Assembly (NCBI GenBank): GCA_024276455.1
Contig: JAJRXE010000212.1
Span: forward strand, 1-23,074
Source of the DNA: Calditrichota bacterium
Lineage (GTDB): Bacteria > Calditrichota > Calditrichia > RBG-13-44-9
Reading direction: 5' to 3'
Length of the DNA: 23,074 bases
In this document: piece by piece, positions 14,466 through 22,557 of the stretch
Position numbering within the stretch: position 1 is the stretch's first letter
Layout: each line of letters begins with the position of its first letter
Notes under the pieces: model-generated
What the model was told of the DNA's origin: nothing
The model's database searches: none
What the model saw: only the letters and a program-made list of their open reading frames with translations
Made by a program: the position numbers and the translations under genes

Positions 14466-15431
14466 ATGCATGGTGTGAACGATTCAAACGAAAAGAAGAA
14501 AAAAAAAGAGGAAATGGACGAAGAAGTCAAAAAGGATTTGGACGAAATTTTGAACCAGCTCTCGGAAAGCGAAGCGAGTAAGAAAGAGCCGCCACCTGAG
14601 AAAATGGCGGAGAAAGAGGAAAAAACCGAGCCAATCCCTGCTCCGGAAAAAGAGACGCCAGGCGGTTCGGTAGAGGATGAGCTGCAGGATATTCTGGAAC
14701 AGATTACCGAAGAAGAAAGACCACCACAGGAGCTCTCGGCGCTGGACAGACTCGTGGGAGTATTTTTCAGTCCGCGCAAAGTGTTTGAGTACCTGCGGGT
14801 AAAACCGGACATCTGGTTGCCCTTGATCCTGATTGCCCTCATCACCATCGGGGTATCCTTCTCTGTGTACGACATTGCCTTAGATCAACAAATTGAAAAA
14901 ATTGAACAAAACGACCGGATTCCGGACGAACAGAAAGATTTAATTCTGAATCGAATCGAGGAAAGTCGGAGCGGAACGAAACGCATCGTCTCGAACCTGG
15001 TTATTGCTCCCGTCAGCACAATTTTGGGGTACCTGATCGTTGCGGCTTTTTTTCTTTTTTTGGGCAACATCATACTGGGAGGAAAGGCCAGTTTCGCCCA
15101 GGTATTTTCCGTTTACCTTTACGCTCAATTAATACCGGTAATTCTGGGTTCCATTGTAAAAACACCCATCTGGGTTTCTCAACAATCGCTGAGTGCAACC
15201 ACCAGCCTGTCGGCGCTTTTGCCAGCCGATATGGCAAATAGTATGCTTTACCGGTTGCTGAGCAATTTCGATATTTTCACAATCTGGTTTCTCATTGTGT
15301 TCAGTCTGGGATTCGCGGTAGTTTACCGATTCTCGCAACTTAAAGGTTATTTAGCCGTATTCATTAGCTGGCTCTTGTTTATTTTTGCAAAGATCGGAGT
15401 GGCGAGTTTTTTTGCTTCTTTACTGGGATAA
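14466..15431 (+). CDS. YIP1-family membrane protein with charged N-terminal tail
   Basis: A 321-residue protein started at the ATG at 14466, just after GAGGGGG. Residues 1-90 are hydrophilic and Lys/Glu/Pro-rich, and contain two similar amphipathic segments: VKKDLDEILNQLSESE (21-36) and VEDELQDILEQITEEE (69-84). The YIP1-type domain starts at about 91 (LDRLVGVFFSPRKVFEYL), followed by about five membrane spans (near 117-135, 178-204, 213-232, 270-288, 293-317). Bacterial YIP1 proteins have no established function. It is the last gene before an export operon, 87 bases upstream of the TolC gene, and may be cotranscribed with it. A role in assembling or regulating the exporter is inference from position alone. 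Confidence 0.82.
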   Translation: MHGVNDSNEKKKKKEEMDEEVKKDLDEILNQLSESEASKKEPPPEKMAEKEEKTEPIPAPEKETPGGSVEDELQDILEQITEEERPPQELSALDRLVGVFFSPRKVFEYLRVKPDIWLPLILIALITIGVSFSVYDIALDQQIEKIEQNDRIPDEQKDLILNRIEESRSGTKRIVSNLVIAPVSTILGYLIVAAFFLFLGNIILGGKASFAQVFSVYLYAQLIPVILGSIVKTPIWVSQQSLSATTSLSALLPADMANSMLYRLLSNFDIFTIWFLIVFSLGFAVVYRFSQLKGYLAVFISWLLFIFAKIGVASFFASLLG

Positions 15432-15469
15432 ACGAGAGCTCATAAATCAGCCAAGGTAACCTAAAACAA

Positions 15470-15495
15470 TTCACCAATTTCGAATCCCTGGTGAA
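15470..15495 (+). other. 7-bp hairpin between the YIP1 and TolC genes
   Basis: TTCACCA (15470-15476) pairs with TGGTGAA (15489-15495) around a 12-base loop, just before the TGGAGGA ribosome site of the TolC gene at 15507. It may be an mRNA stability or partial-termination element, or chance. No T-run follows. Confidence 0.35.
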
Positions 15496-15518
15496 CACTA
15501 AAGTCGTGGAGGACAAAA

Positions 15519-16865
15519 ATGAAGAAGTTAGTACAGGCATTTCTGCTGCTGACGCTTATGATGCCAATCTGGTTATTCGGGCAGGAACCAACCAAGGTGT
15601 TAACCCTGGACGAGTGCGTGCAGATTGCGCTGGAAAAAAATTCCGATTACATCATGTCGAAACTGAACAAGGATATCGCCCGAAAGGAATATCTCAGCAG
15701 CTACAGCAGTATTCTACCCGAACTTTCGGTTAGTTACGATCAGAGTAAATACGAGCGCGGGCCAACCTCTTACATTGGAAACGACTACATTGGCATCGAT
15801 CCGAACTGGCCACCTTCGGTGGAAACAACCGTGGGACGAACTTACTTTTTTCTCCTGCGGGTAAAGCAGAATATCTTTGACGGTGGACGCTGGTTTCTGA
15901 ATATTAAAAAAACCAAATACGATCAGGAAAAAAGCCTGTACGACTATCTGGCCGCCCGACAAAATGTGATCGTCACGGTGCGCCAATATTACATGGATTT
16001 GCTTAAACAAGAAAAATTACTGGAGGTTTACGAACAAGCTGTCAAACGCAGCGAAGAGCAGTTAGAACGCTCGAAAAGCATGTATCAGGTGGGCTCGGTG
16101 GCTCAAATCGACGTCTTCCGGTCGGAAGTGAACCTGGGCAAAGACCGTATCAATTATTTAACCCAGAAAAACAAGGTGCTGGAAGCCCGCCGCAACTTAA
16201 ATCTGGCCATGGGATTGGATCCGGACACTCCCATAGAGATCGACCGAAACGTCCATTTCGAACGGATCTTTAACAACCTGGACGAGCTGGTGGAACAAGC
16301 CCTGGCTCAAAATCCCACCGTCAAATCCCGGGAATACAATCTGAAAAGTACCAAGTACAACGTGAAGCTTGCCAAAAGCGCTTTTTTACCCGACATCAGC
16401 CTGTACTACAACTATCAACGAAGGGTACCCCGTTTTGCAGCCATGTACGAAGAGCGGGACCGGGAGTACACTTACACCGTCGGGTTAAGTGTGTCCTGGA
16501 ATTTATTCAACGGATTTTCGGATTACCTGGCCGTGCAAAAGGCCAAGCTCAGCGAACGCTACGCTCAGGAACAGTTCAATTACGAAATTTTGAGCTTGAA
16601 ATCCAAAATTTCCACCCTTTTTAACAACCTGAAGGCGTACGACGAAATCATAAAAATTAATCAGCAGAATCTGGCGGCATCCAAAGAAGACTACCGGCTG
16701 GCTCAGGAACGCTATCAGCTGGGTTCGGGAACCATTCTGGAGCTCCGCGAGGCGCAGGTAAACTTAGCCCAGGCCGAGCAACAGCTGGTAACTGCCGAAT
16801 TCGACGCCTATATTACCTATGCCGAATTACAGCAGGCAATTGGACAATTAGTGAACGCATATTAA
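15519..16865 (+). CDS. TolC-family outer-membrane efflux protein
   Basis: Outer-membrane channel component of a tripartite exporter. The 448 residues start with a signal peptide (KK, hydrophobic 5-20, likely cut near G21-Q22). Two OEP repeats follow, each opening with the usual motif: LTLDECVQIALEKN (28-41) and LDELVEQALAQNPTVKSREY (about 250-269). Long coiled-coil helices and the second-half signature SWNLFNGFSDYLAVQKAK are as expected for the family. The start is fixed by TGGAGGA 6 bases upstream. It leads the operon with adaptor, ATPase and two permeases, separated from the adaptor gene by 20 bases. The cargo is unknown. Confidence 0.93.
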   Translation: MKKLVQAFLLLTLMMPIWLFGQEPTKVLTLDECVQIALEKNSDYIMSKLNKDIARKEYLSSYSSILPELSVSYDQSKYERGPTSYIGNDYIGIDPNWPPSVETTVGRTYFFLLRVKQNIFDGGRWFLNIKKTKYDQEKSLYDYLAARQNVIVTVRQYYMDLLKQEKLLEVYEQAVKRSEEQLERSKSMYQVGSVAQIDVFRSEVNLGKDRINYLTQKNKVLEARRNLNLAMGLDPDTPIEIDRNVHFERIFNNLDELVEQALAQNPTVKSREYNLKSTKYNVKLAKSAFLPDISLYYNYQRRVPRFAAMYEERDREYTYTVGLSVSWNLFNGFSDYLAVQKAKLSERYAQEQFNYEILSLKSKISTLFNNLKAYDEIIKINQQNLAASKEDYRLAQERYQLGSGTILELREAQVNLAQAEQQLVTAEFDAYITYAELQQAIGQLVNAY

Positions 16866-16885
16866 TAAAAATTAAGGTGAGTCTT

Positions 16886-18127
16886 ATGAAGAAATTCATC
16901 ATCATCGCTCTTGTGGTTATTGTGGTGGCCGTTATTGTGATTGTCAACCTTTCGAGGGGTGAACGCGCCCTGATCGTTCAAACCGAAAAAGTGTTTCGAG
17001 ACGATATTACCCAAATCGTTACCGGAACCGGTAAAATTTATCCGGTCACCGAGGTAAAAATCAGCGCCAATGTTTCCGGAAAAATAATCGGACTTTACGC
17101 CGAGGAAGGCGACTCGGTGAAGAAAGGGCAACTCCTGGTCCGGCTGGAACAAGAGAAATACCGGGCTCAGGTGGAGCGCTACAAATCCAGCCTGAAAGGC
17201 GCCCAGGCCGATGTAAAACTGAGCAAAATGGAGCTGCAACGCTCCAAAGAGCTCTACGAGAAAAATTTGCTTTCTCGTTCGGAGCTGGAAGCAGCCGAAG
17301 CCAAATACGAACGGGCTATTAGCCAGCTGGAACAAACCCAGGCTAATCTGGCCGAAGCCGAAGACGCCCTCTCCAAAACGGTGATTCGTTCCCCTCTGAA
17401 TGGAGTGGTCATTAAAAAGTACAAAGAGGTATGGGCAATTGCTCTGGGATCTCAGTTTCAGGAAGATGTGATTCTCCTGATGGCCGATCTTTCCCAGATG
17501 GAAGCCCGGGTGGAGGTGAACGAAAACGATATCGTGAATGTTACCATTGGCGACACCGCTGAAGTGGAAATTGACGCCTTCCCCGACACCACTTTTAAAG
17601 CGGTGGTTACCGACATTTCTAACCTGGCGGAAACCAGGGGACAGGGCACCATGGAGGAAGTGACCAACTTCCTGGTTCACCTGCTTTTGCTGGACCAGCT
17701 GCCCGCCTTCCGTCCCGGAATGTCGGCCACGGCAGATATTGCTACCGAAACTCACAAAGACGTTCTGAACATCCCCATCCAGGCGTTAACCGCCCGGGAA
17801 AAAAGCATGTTGGAACCCAAGAACAAGGTGGAAAGCACCCCCGCAGAACGGGAAGCCGAGAAGGGAATGGAAAAGAAGAGCCGGAAACGCAAAGCCGAAG
17901 AGGAAATGGTGGAAGTGGTCTTTGTGGTGGAGAACGGCATCGCCCACATGCGACCGGTTAAAGTGGGCTTAAGCGACGAAAATTACTACGAAGTTCTGGA
18001 AGGACTCCACGAAGGCGAAGAGGTGGTTACCGGACCGTTCCGGATTCTCAGCCGCAAATTAAAAGACGGGGATAAGGTCAAAGTTGTGAATCGCAAATCG
18101 AAAAGAAAAACCACAAAAGAAGGATAA
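16886..18127 (+). CDS. periplasmic adaptor (MacA/HlyD-type membrane fusion protein)
   Basis: Links the inner-membrane ABC transporter to the TolC channel. I start at the ATG at 16886, since AAGGTGA lies 5 bases before it; an in-frame GTG at 16877 lies inside that site. Of 413 residues, 4-21 form a membrane anchor. A lipoyl-like half follows (IYPVTEVKISANVSGKI, EEGDSVKKGQLLVRLE), then a coiled-coil hairpin (about 90-165), the second lipoyl half (VIRSPLNGVVIKKY, 167-179) and a beta-barrel (about 205-300). A Lys/Glu-rich insert (about 303-340) interrupts the membrane-proximal domain before VFVVENGIAHMRPVKVG. A Lys/Arg-rich C-terminal tail closes the protein. The following ATPase gene starts 10 bases later. 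Confidence 0.92.
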   Translation: MKKFIIIALVVIVVAVIVIVNLSRGERALIVQTEKVFRDDITQIVTGTGKIYPVTEVKISANVSGKIIGLYAEEGDSVKKGQLLVRLEQEKYRAQVERYKSSLKGAQADVKLSKMELQRSKELYEKNLLSRSELEAAEAKYERAISQLEQTQANLAEAEDALSKTVIRSPLNGVVIKKYKEVWAIALGSQFQEDVILLMADLSQMEARVEVNENDIVNVTIGDTAEVEIDAFPDTTFKAVVTDISNLAETRGQGTMEEVTNFLVHLLLLDQLPAFRPGMSATADIATETHKDVLNIPIQALTAREKSMLEPKNKVESTPAEREAEKGMEKKSRKRKAEEEMVEVVFVVENGIAHMRPVKVGLSDENYYEVLEGLHEGEEVVTGPFRILSRKLKDGDKVKVVNRKSKRKTTKEG

Positions 18128-18137
18128 CGGCGGAAAA

Positions 18138-18848
18138 ATGCAAGATCAGGCATTGATCAAAGTTGAGAAACTACACAAGATTTATCAGCTGGGAAAAACC
18201 CAGGTACACGCGTTACGGGGTATTGACTTCGAGATTCAACCCAAAGAATACGTGGCCATTATGGGCCCCTCGGGCTCTGGCAAATCGACTCTGATGAACA
18301 TTATCGGTTGTCTGGACGTTCCCACTACCGGCAAATACTACCTGAACGGAAAAGACGTCAGCCAGCTCTCGGAGGACGAACTGGCTCAAATCCGCAACCA
18401 GAACATCGGTTTTGTATTTCAGACGTTTAATCTGCTCCCCCGGGCCTCGGCGCTCCACAATGTGGAACTGCCTCTAATTTACAACGGAACCCCGTCCCGC
18501 GAACGCCGAGAACGGGCTCGGATTGCACTGGAAAAAGTGGGTCTGGGCGACCGAATCCACCACAAGCCCAACGAGCTTTCCGGCGGTCAGCGCCAGCGGG
18601 TAGCCATTGCGCGGGCTCTGGTCAACAATCCCAACATTATTCTGGCGGACGAACCGACCGGTAACCTGGACACCGTGACGGGCGAAGAAATCATGCAAAT
18701 CTTCGATGAATTAAACCGTCAGGGAAACACGATTATTCTGGTTACTCACGAATTTTTCATCGCCCAGCACGCCCATCGCATCATCTATCTCCGGGATGGG
18801 AAGATTGAAAAAGACGAAATCGTCCAGAAAGAGACAGAGGAGGTTTAA
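18138..18848 (+). CDS. ABC transporter ATPase, MacB/LolD type
   Basis: Energises the exporter. The 236 residues carry all ABC motifs: Walker A GPSGSGKST (43-51), Q-loop Q95 (FVFQTFNLL), signature LSGGQRQR (147-154), Walker B IILADEPTGNLD (167-178) and the switch H204 (LVTHE). The TFNLLPRASALHNVELPLIY stretch (96-115) is characteristic of the MacB/LolD/FtsE-like group that works with FtsX-fold permeases. Here the ATPase is separate from the permease, whereas Escherichia coli MacB fuses the two. The stop codon is followed after one base by the start of permease 1, so translation is probably coupled. Confidence 0.95.
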   Translation: MQDQALIKVEKLHKIYQLGKTQVHALRGIDFEIQPKEYVAIMGPSGSGKSTLMNIIGCLDVPTTGKYYLNGKDVSQLSEDELAQIRNQNIGFVFQTFNLLPRASALHNVELPLIYNGTPSRERRERARIALEKVGLGDRIHHKPNELSGGQRQRVAIARALVNNPNIILADEPTGNLDTVTGEEIMQIFDELNRQGNTIILVTHEFFIAQHAHRIIYLRDGKIEKDEIVQKETEEV

Positions 18849-18849
18849 A

Positions 18850-20076
18850 ATGTTCTTCTGGACGCAACTGTCAGAATACATGCGCTTTGCCCTGGAAGCC
18901 CTGTCAGCCAACAAGGTGCGAACCTTCCTGACCACGCTGGGAATTCTCATTGGGGTAACGGCCATCATCGTGATTTTTACTGCCATCCAGAGTATTAACG
19001 CTTACGTGGAAGAAGAGTTTTCCGGTTTTGGTTCCACCACCCTTTACCTGAGCAAATTTCCCTGGGTCATCACGGAGAATTATTGGGAGCTGCGCAACCG
19101 ACCGGAAGTTACGCTAAAAGAATACAAACTGATTAAAGATCGGGTTACCAGTGCCGATTGGATCAGTCCCCAGCTGGAAGCCATGCGAGTGGTTAAATAC
19201 AAAAACAAATCCCTAGAAGGCGTTTATGTGGTTGGCTGCAACGAACAATATCCTTTTACCAATAACGCCATTGTGGAATTCGGTCGCTTCTTTACGGAGA
19301 TGGAGGTGCACCGCGCCCGCCCGGTTTGCGTAATCGGACAAAAGGTGCAAAAGGAGCTCTTCGGTAAAGAAGATCCCTTGGGAAAGCGGATTAAAATAAA
19401 CGGCCTTCCCTACCGGGTAATTGGCATCCTGGAAGAAAAAGGCGACTTCTTCGGATTCAATCTGGACAATCAGGTTCTCGTTCCTTACACCGCCTTTAGA
19501 GGTGCCGGCTTCAAAAATCGGGGGATTACGATTGCCTTTCGAGCCAAAGATGCCTCGAAAATCGAGGAGCTGGAAGCAGAAATCCGCGGCGAGATGCGGC
19601 GCATCCGGAAGCTGCCCCCCGCGGCACCGGACAACTTTGCCATTAACCAACAAACCATGCTAACGGATTTCTACAAACAGATAACCGGGACTTCCTACCT
19701 GGTGGTCTTCATTATTGCTGCCATCTCGCTCGTTGTGGGTGGCATTGGCATCATGAACATCATGCTGGTTTCGGTAACCGAAAGAACCCGGGAAATCGGC
19801 ATTCGCAAAGCGGTGGGCGCCACCCGACGCCAAATCATGCTTCACTTTCTGGCCGAATCTGTAACCATTAGCTCCCTGGGCGGCATTATTGGCATTATTC
19901 TGGGGGTGATCATTGCCAGCAGCCTGCTCCAGGTTATCAAACTGGACACCTCCGTCTCGATATTTACGATTCTGGTTGGCTACGGCTTCTCCACGTTTGT
20001 GGGGGTCATTTCCGGAATGTACCCGGCGTACAAGGCTGCGCGCCTGAACACAATCGACGCTTTACGTTACGAATAA
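18850..20076 (+). CDS. MacB-type ABC permease 1
   Basis: A 408-residue FtsX/MacB-fold permease started at the ATG at 18850 with GAGGAGG just before; a longer in-frame reading overlaps the ATPase gene and is unlikely. The first span (about 26-46) is followed by a large periplasmic domain (about 47-280), then three spans near 283-309, 335-362 and 370-392. The conserved elbow GGIGIMNIMLVSVTERTREI lies at the start of the second span, and the C-terminus reads YPAYKAARLNTIDALRYE. Mechanotransmission rather than lumenal transport is the known mode of this family. It should pair with permease 2, of identical length, as a heterodimer. Confidence 0.93.
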   Translation: MFFWTQLSEYMRFALEALSANKVRTFLTTLGILIGVTAIIVIFTAIQSINAYVEEEFSGFGSTTLYLSKFPWVITENYWELRNRPEVTLKEYKLIKDRVTSADWISPQLEAMRVVKYKNKSLEGVYVVGCNEQYPFTNNAIVEFGRFFTEMEVHRARPVCVIGQKVQKELFGKEDPLGKRIKINGLPYRVIGILEEKGDFFGFNLDNQVLVPYTAFRGAGFKNRGITIAFRAKDASKIEELEAEIRGEMRRIRKLPPAAPDNFAINQQTMLTDFYKQITGTSYLVVFIIAAISLVVGGIGIMNIMLVSVTERTREIGIRKAVGATRRQIMLHFLAESVTISSLGGIIGIILGVIIASSLLQVIKLDTSVSIFTILVGYGFSTFVGVISGMYPAYKAARLNTIDALRYE

Positions 20077-20101
20077 CCGGTAAAAAATACGGACAGGTCC
20101 C

Positions 20102-21328
20102 ATGCTTTTAATCGAAACATTCAAAACTGCACTTGATCAACTATTTGCCAATCGGATGCGCTCCATCCTGACCACTCTGGGAATCATCATCGGAATTGGA
20201 ACCGTGATTCTGATTGTTTCAGTCCTGGAGGGTTTCCGTTCGTCCATGACCCAGGAGCTAAACATTTTGGGCGCCAACACCTTCCAGATCCAGAAATACG
20301 GCCCCCGGCTTAACGTGGGCGGTCCCGGACGCTTAAAACCGCGGCGGGATTTAACCCTCGACATGGTCCGACACTTGCGCAAACACATGGATCTGGCCAA
20401 ATTTGTGGGCGCCGAAATCTGGCAACTGGGACAAACTGTTTATTACAAAGGAGAACACACCAATCCCAATGTTCATATTGTCGGAACCACTCCGGAATAT
20501 CCGATGACCAACGGGGTGTTCATTCAGGACGGGCGATTTTTCACGGAACATGAGCTGCGGGGGCACGCCAAAGTGGCCATTGTCGGCACGGATGTGGTGA
20601 AAAAACTTTTCCCAAAAACCGACCCGCTGGGAAAATTCATCCGGATCAGCGGGCAAAAATTTAAGATCATCGGCGTGTTTGAAGAGCAGGGAACGGCCAC
20701 TTTCGGGCAGAGCCGCGACAACCGGGTAGCCATCCCCATTACCACCTGGCAAGATCTCTGGGGGAAGAGTCAGTCCATTAACATCACCATCATGGCAAAG
20801 AACGAAGAAGTTTTCCAGGAAGCCATCGACGAAGCCATCGGCATTATGCGCCAGATTCGCAAAATTCCTCCCGGCAAGGAAAACGACTTCGACATTTTTT
20901 ACAACGAGTCATTGGTCGAGTCGTTTAACAACGTGGCCCGCTACATTCAGTTGGGCGGTATTCTCATCGGTTTAGTGTCGTTAGTGGTGGGTGGAATCGG
21001 GGTGATGAACATCATGCTGGTTTCGGTGACCGAGCGCACCCGGGAAATCGGTACGCGAAAAGCCGTGGGTGCTCGAAACGTCCACATTCTCACTCAGTTT
21101 CTCATCGAAGCCATCATTTTGTGCATACTGGGAGGCGTCATCGGATTCGGCGCCGGCATTGGAATTGCCGGACTGATTTCCCTGTTAGCGCATCTTCCCA
21201 TGACGATTCCCACCTGGTCGGTGGTGGCCTCTTTAATTACCACCACCCTGGTGGGGGTATTTGCCGGACTTTACCCGGCCTACAAAGCGTCCCGGCTCAA
21301 TGTGGTGGATGCGTTGCGCTACGAGTAG
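20102..21328 (+). CDS. MacB-type ABC permease 2
   Basis: A paralogue of permease 1, also 408 residues, with the same plan: short N-terminal cytoplasmic helix, first span (about 20-42), large periplasmic domain, three C-terminal spans and the ending YPAYKASRLNVVDALRYE. The two diverge mainly in the periplasmic domain, but a 23-base DNA stretch at the elbow is identical (19753-19775 and 21005-21027). It follows permease 1 after 25 bases, with only a weak ribosome site (ACAGG), so it may depend on translation of the gene before. It is the last gene of the operon. Confidence 0.93.
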   Translation: MLLIETFKTALDQLFANRMRSILTTLGIIIGIGTVILIVSVLEGFRSSMTQELNILGANTFQIQKYGPRLNVGGPGRLKPRRDLTLDMVRHLRKHMDLAKFVGAEIWQLGQTVYYKGEHTNPNVHIVGTTPEYPMTNGVFIQDGRFFTEHELRGHAKVAIVGTDVVKKLFPKTDPLGKFIRISGQKFKIIGVFEEQGTATFGQSRDNRVAIPITTWQDLWGKSQSINITIMAKNEEVFQEAIDEAIGIMRQIRKIPPGKENDFDIFYNESLVESFNNVARYIQLGGILIGLVSLVVGGIGVMNIMLVSVTERTREIGTRKAVGARNVHILTQFLIEAIILCILGGVIGFGAGIGIAGLISLLAHLPMTIPTWSVVASLITTTLVGVFAGLYPAYKASRLNVVDALRYE

Positions 21329-21365
21329 TTCCGGACTTCCCGCGCAAGATTTTCGCTCCCTCGAA

Positions 21366-21393
21366 CCGGGCCTCCCTTGAACGGAGCGCCCGG
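21366..21393 (+). terminator. possible hairpin at the end of the export operon
   Basis: CCGGGC-CTCC (21366-21375) pairs with GGAG-GCCCGG (21383-21393, one bulged C) around a 7-base loop, 38 bases after the stop of permease 2. No T-run follows, so it may be an mRNA 3'-end stabiliser or a rho-linked end rather than an intrinsic terminator. The rest of the 201-base gap shows no gene. Confidence 0.4.
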
Positions 21394-21529
21394 GGCAAAA
21401 TTCCGCACCGCCCGCAGGGGCACCTTGTTTACCTCATCAACATTCGTCTTGCCAATCCTGTTTGCGAAAATAGTTCATTTTTCTCTCGAATCCGGTGAAC
21501 AAAATTCGCCGTTTCGTTTTTAAATATTA

Positions 21530-22468
21530 ATGATGATCGCTGAGAAAACAACATACAAACCCGGCTATTTGAACTTGCTGGAGACCGGGAAATTCGAAGA
21601 GCGGGTAAAACAAGCCCAGCGGCTGCTACAAAATTGCCGGGTGTGTCCCTGGAATTGTCGGGTAAACCGGCTGGCGGGAGAACTGGGCAAATGCCAGACC
21701 GGCCGTTTTCCGCTGGTTTCCAGCGCCTTTCCTCATTTTGGTGAAGAGGCACCCCTGGTCGGTCTTCATGGTTCCGGCACCATTTTCATGGCCGGTTGCA
21801 ACCTCTTGTGCGACTTCTGCCAGAATTACGAAATCAGTCATTTAAGGGAAGGTCGAGAGGTTACCTCGACACAACTCGGTCGGCTCATGTTAGATTTACA
21901 GGATATGGGTTGCCACAATATTAATGTGGTAACCCCCAGTCACGTTGTTCCCCAGCTCATCGAAGCCCTTTATTTTGCCGCCCAGCAAGGCCTGAGCATT
22001 CCCCTGGTGTACAACACCAGCGCTTACGACAGCTTAAGCAGCCTGGCGTTGTTAAATGGTCTGGTGGACATCTACATGCCGGATTTCAAATTTTTCGACG
22101 ATGCGGCATTCGCGCGCTATTCACCGGTTAAGAATTACGCGACCATTGCGAAACATGCTATTAAAGAGATGCACCGACAGGTGGGAGATTTACAGATTGA
22201 TTCTCGCGGTATTGCCGTTCGCGGTTTATTAATCCGGCATTTGGTCATGCCCGGGTACCTGGAACAATCCCGGAAGATCTTCCATTTCATTGCCCGGGAA
22301 ATTTCGCCCAACACCTACGTGAACATCATGGCGCAGTACCGGCCCCACGGCGAAGCCTTTCGTTACCCGGAAATCAACCGGGTACTTCAGCACCGGGAAT
22401 TTCAACAGGCGATTCAGATGGCGCGGGAAGCCGGTTTGCACCGTCTGGACGGCCCAATCTTCCATTAA
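21530..22468 (+). CDS. PflA-like radical SAM protein (COG1313 type)
   Basis: A 312-residue iron-sulfur protein related to pyruvate formate-lyase activating enzymes. The SAM-binding cluster motif is GCNLLCDFCQN with C90, C94 and C97. Before it is a second cysteine set, CRVCPWNCRVNRLAGELGKC (C36, C39, C43, C55), typical of this subgroup and possibly holding zinc or another cluster. No partner glycyl-radical enzyme is adjacent, so the substrate is unknown. The start is one of two consecutive ATGs (21530 or 21533). No Shine-Dalgarno sequence is visible in the AT-rich stretch before them, unlike almost all neighbours, so a leaderless or weakly translated mRNA is possible. Confidence 0.88.
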   Translation: MMIAEKTTYKPGYLNLLETGKFEERVKQAQRLLQNCRVCPWNCRVNRLAGELGKCQTGRFPLVSSAFPHFGEEAPLVGLHGSGTIFMAGCNLLCDFCQNYEISHLREGREVTSTQLGRLMLDLQDMGCHNINVVTPSHVVPQLIEALYFAAQQGLSIPLVYNTSAYDSLSSLALLNGLVDIYMPDFKFFDDAAFARYSPVKNYATIAKHAIKEMHRQVGDLQIDSRGIAVRGLLIRHLVMPGYLEQSRKIFHFIAREISPNTYVNIMAQYRPHGEAFRYPEINRVLQHREFQQAIQMAREAGLHRLDGPIFH

Positions 22469-22557
22469 CCGGCCACCCAGCAAAATTCTCAATTTCCTTG
22501 CAAAAACAACTTCCATTCACAATATTTGATGGCTTAAGAAGGCGAGAAAAGGCAAGC

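Noticed and set aside
15470..15495. TTCGAATCC between the YIP1 and TolC genes, like a tRNA T-loop
   Set aside because: No acceptor stem, D-arm or anticodon arm can be built around it; the flanking arms only form a simple 7-bp hairpin.
18796..18849. N-terminal extension of permease 1 into the ATPase gene
   Set aside because: It would overlap the ATPase coding region, is highly basic and lacks a ribosome site, whereas the ATG at 18850 follows GAGGAGG directly.
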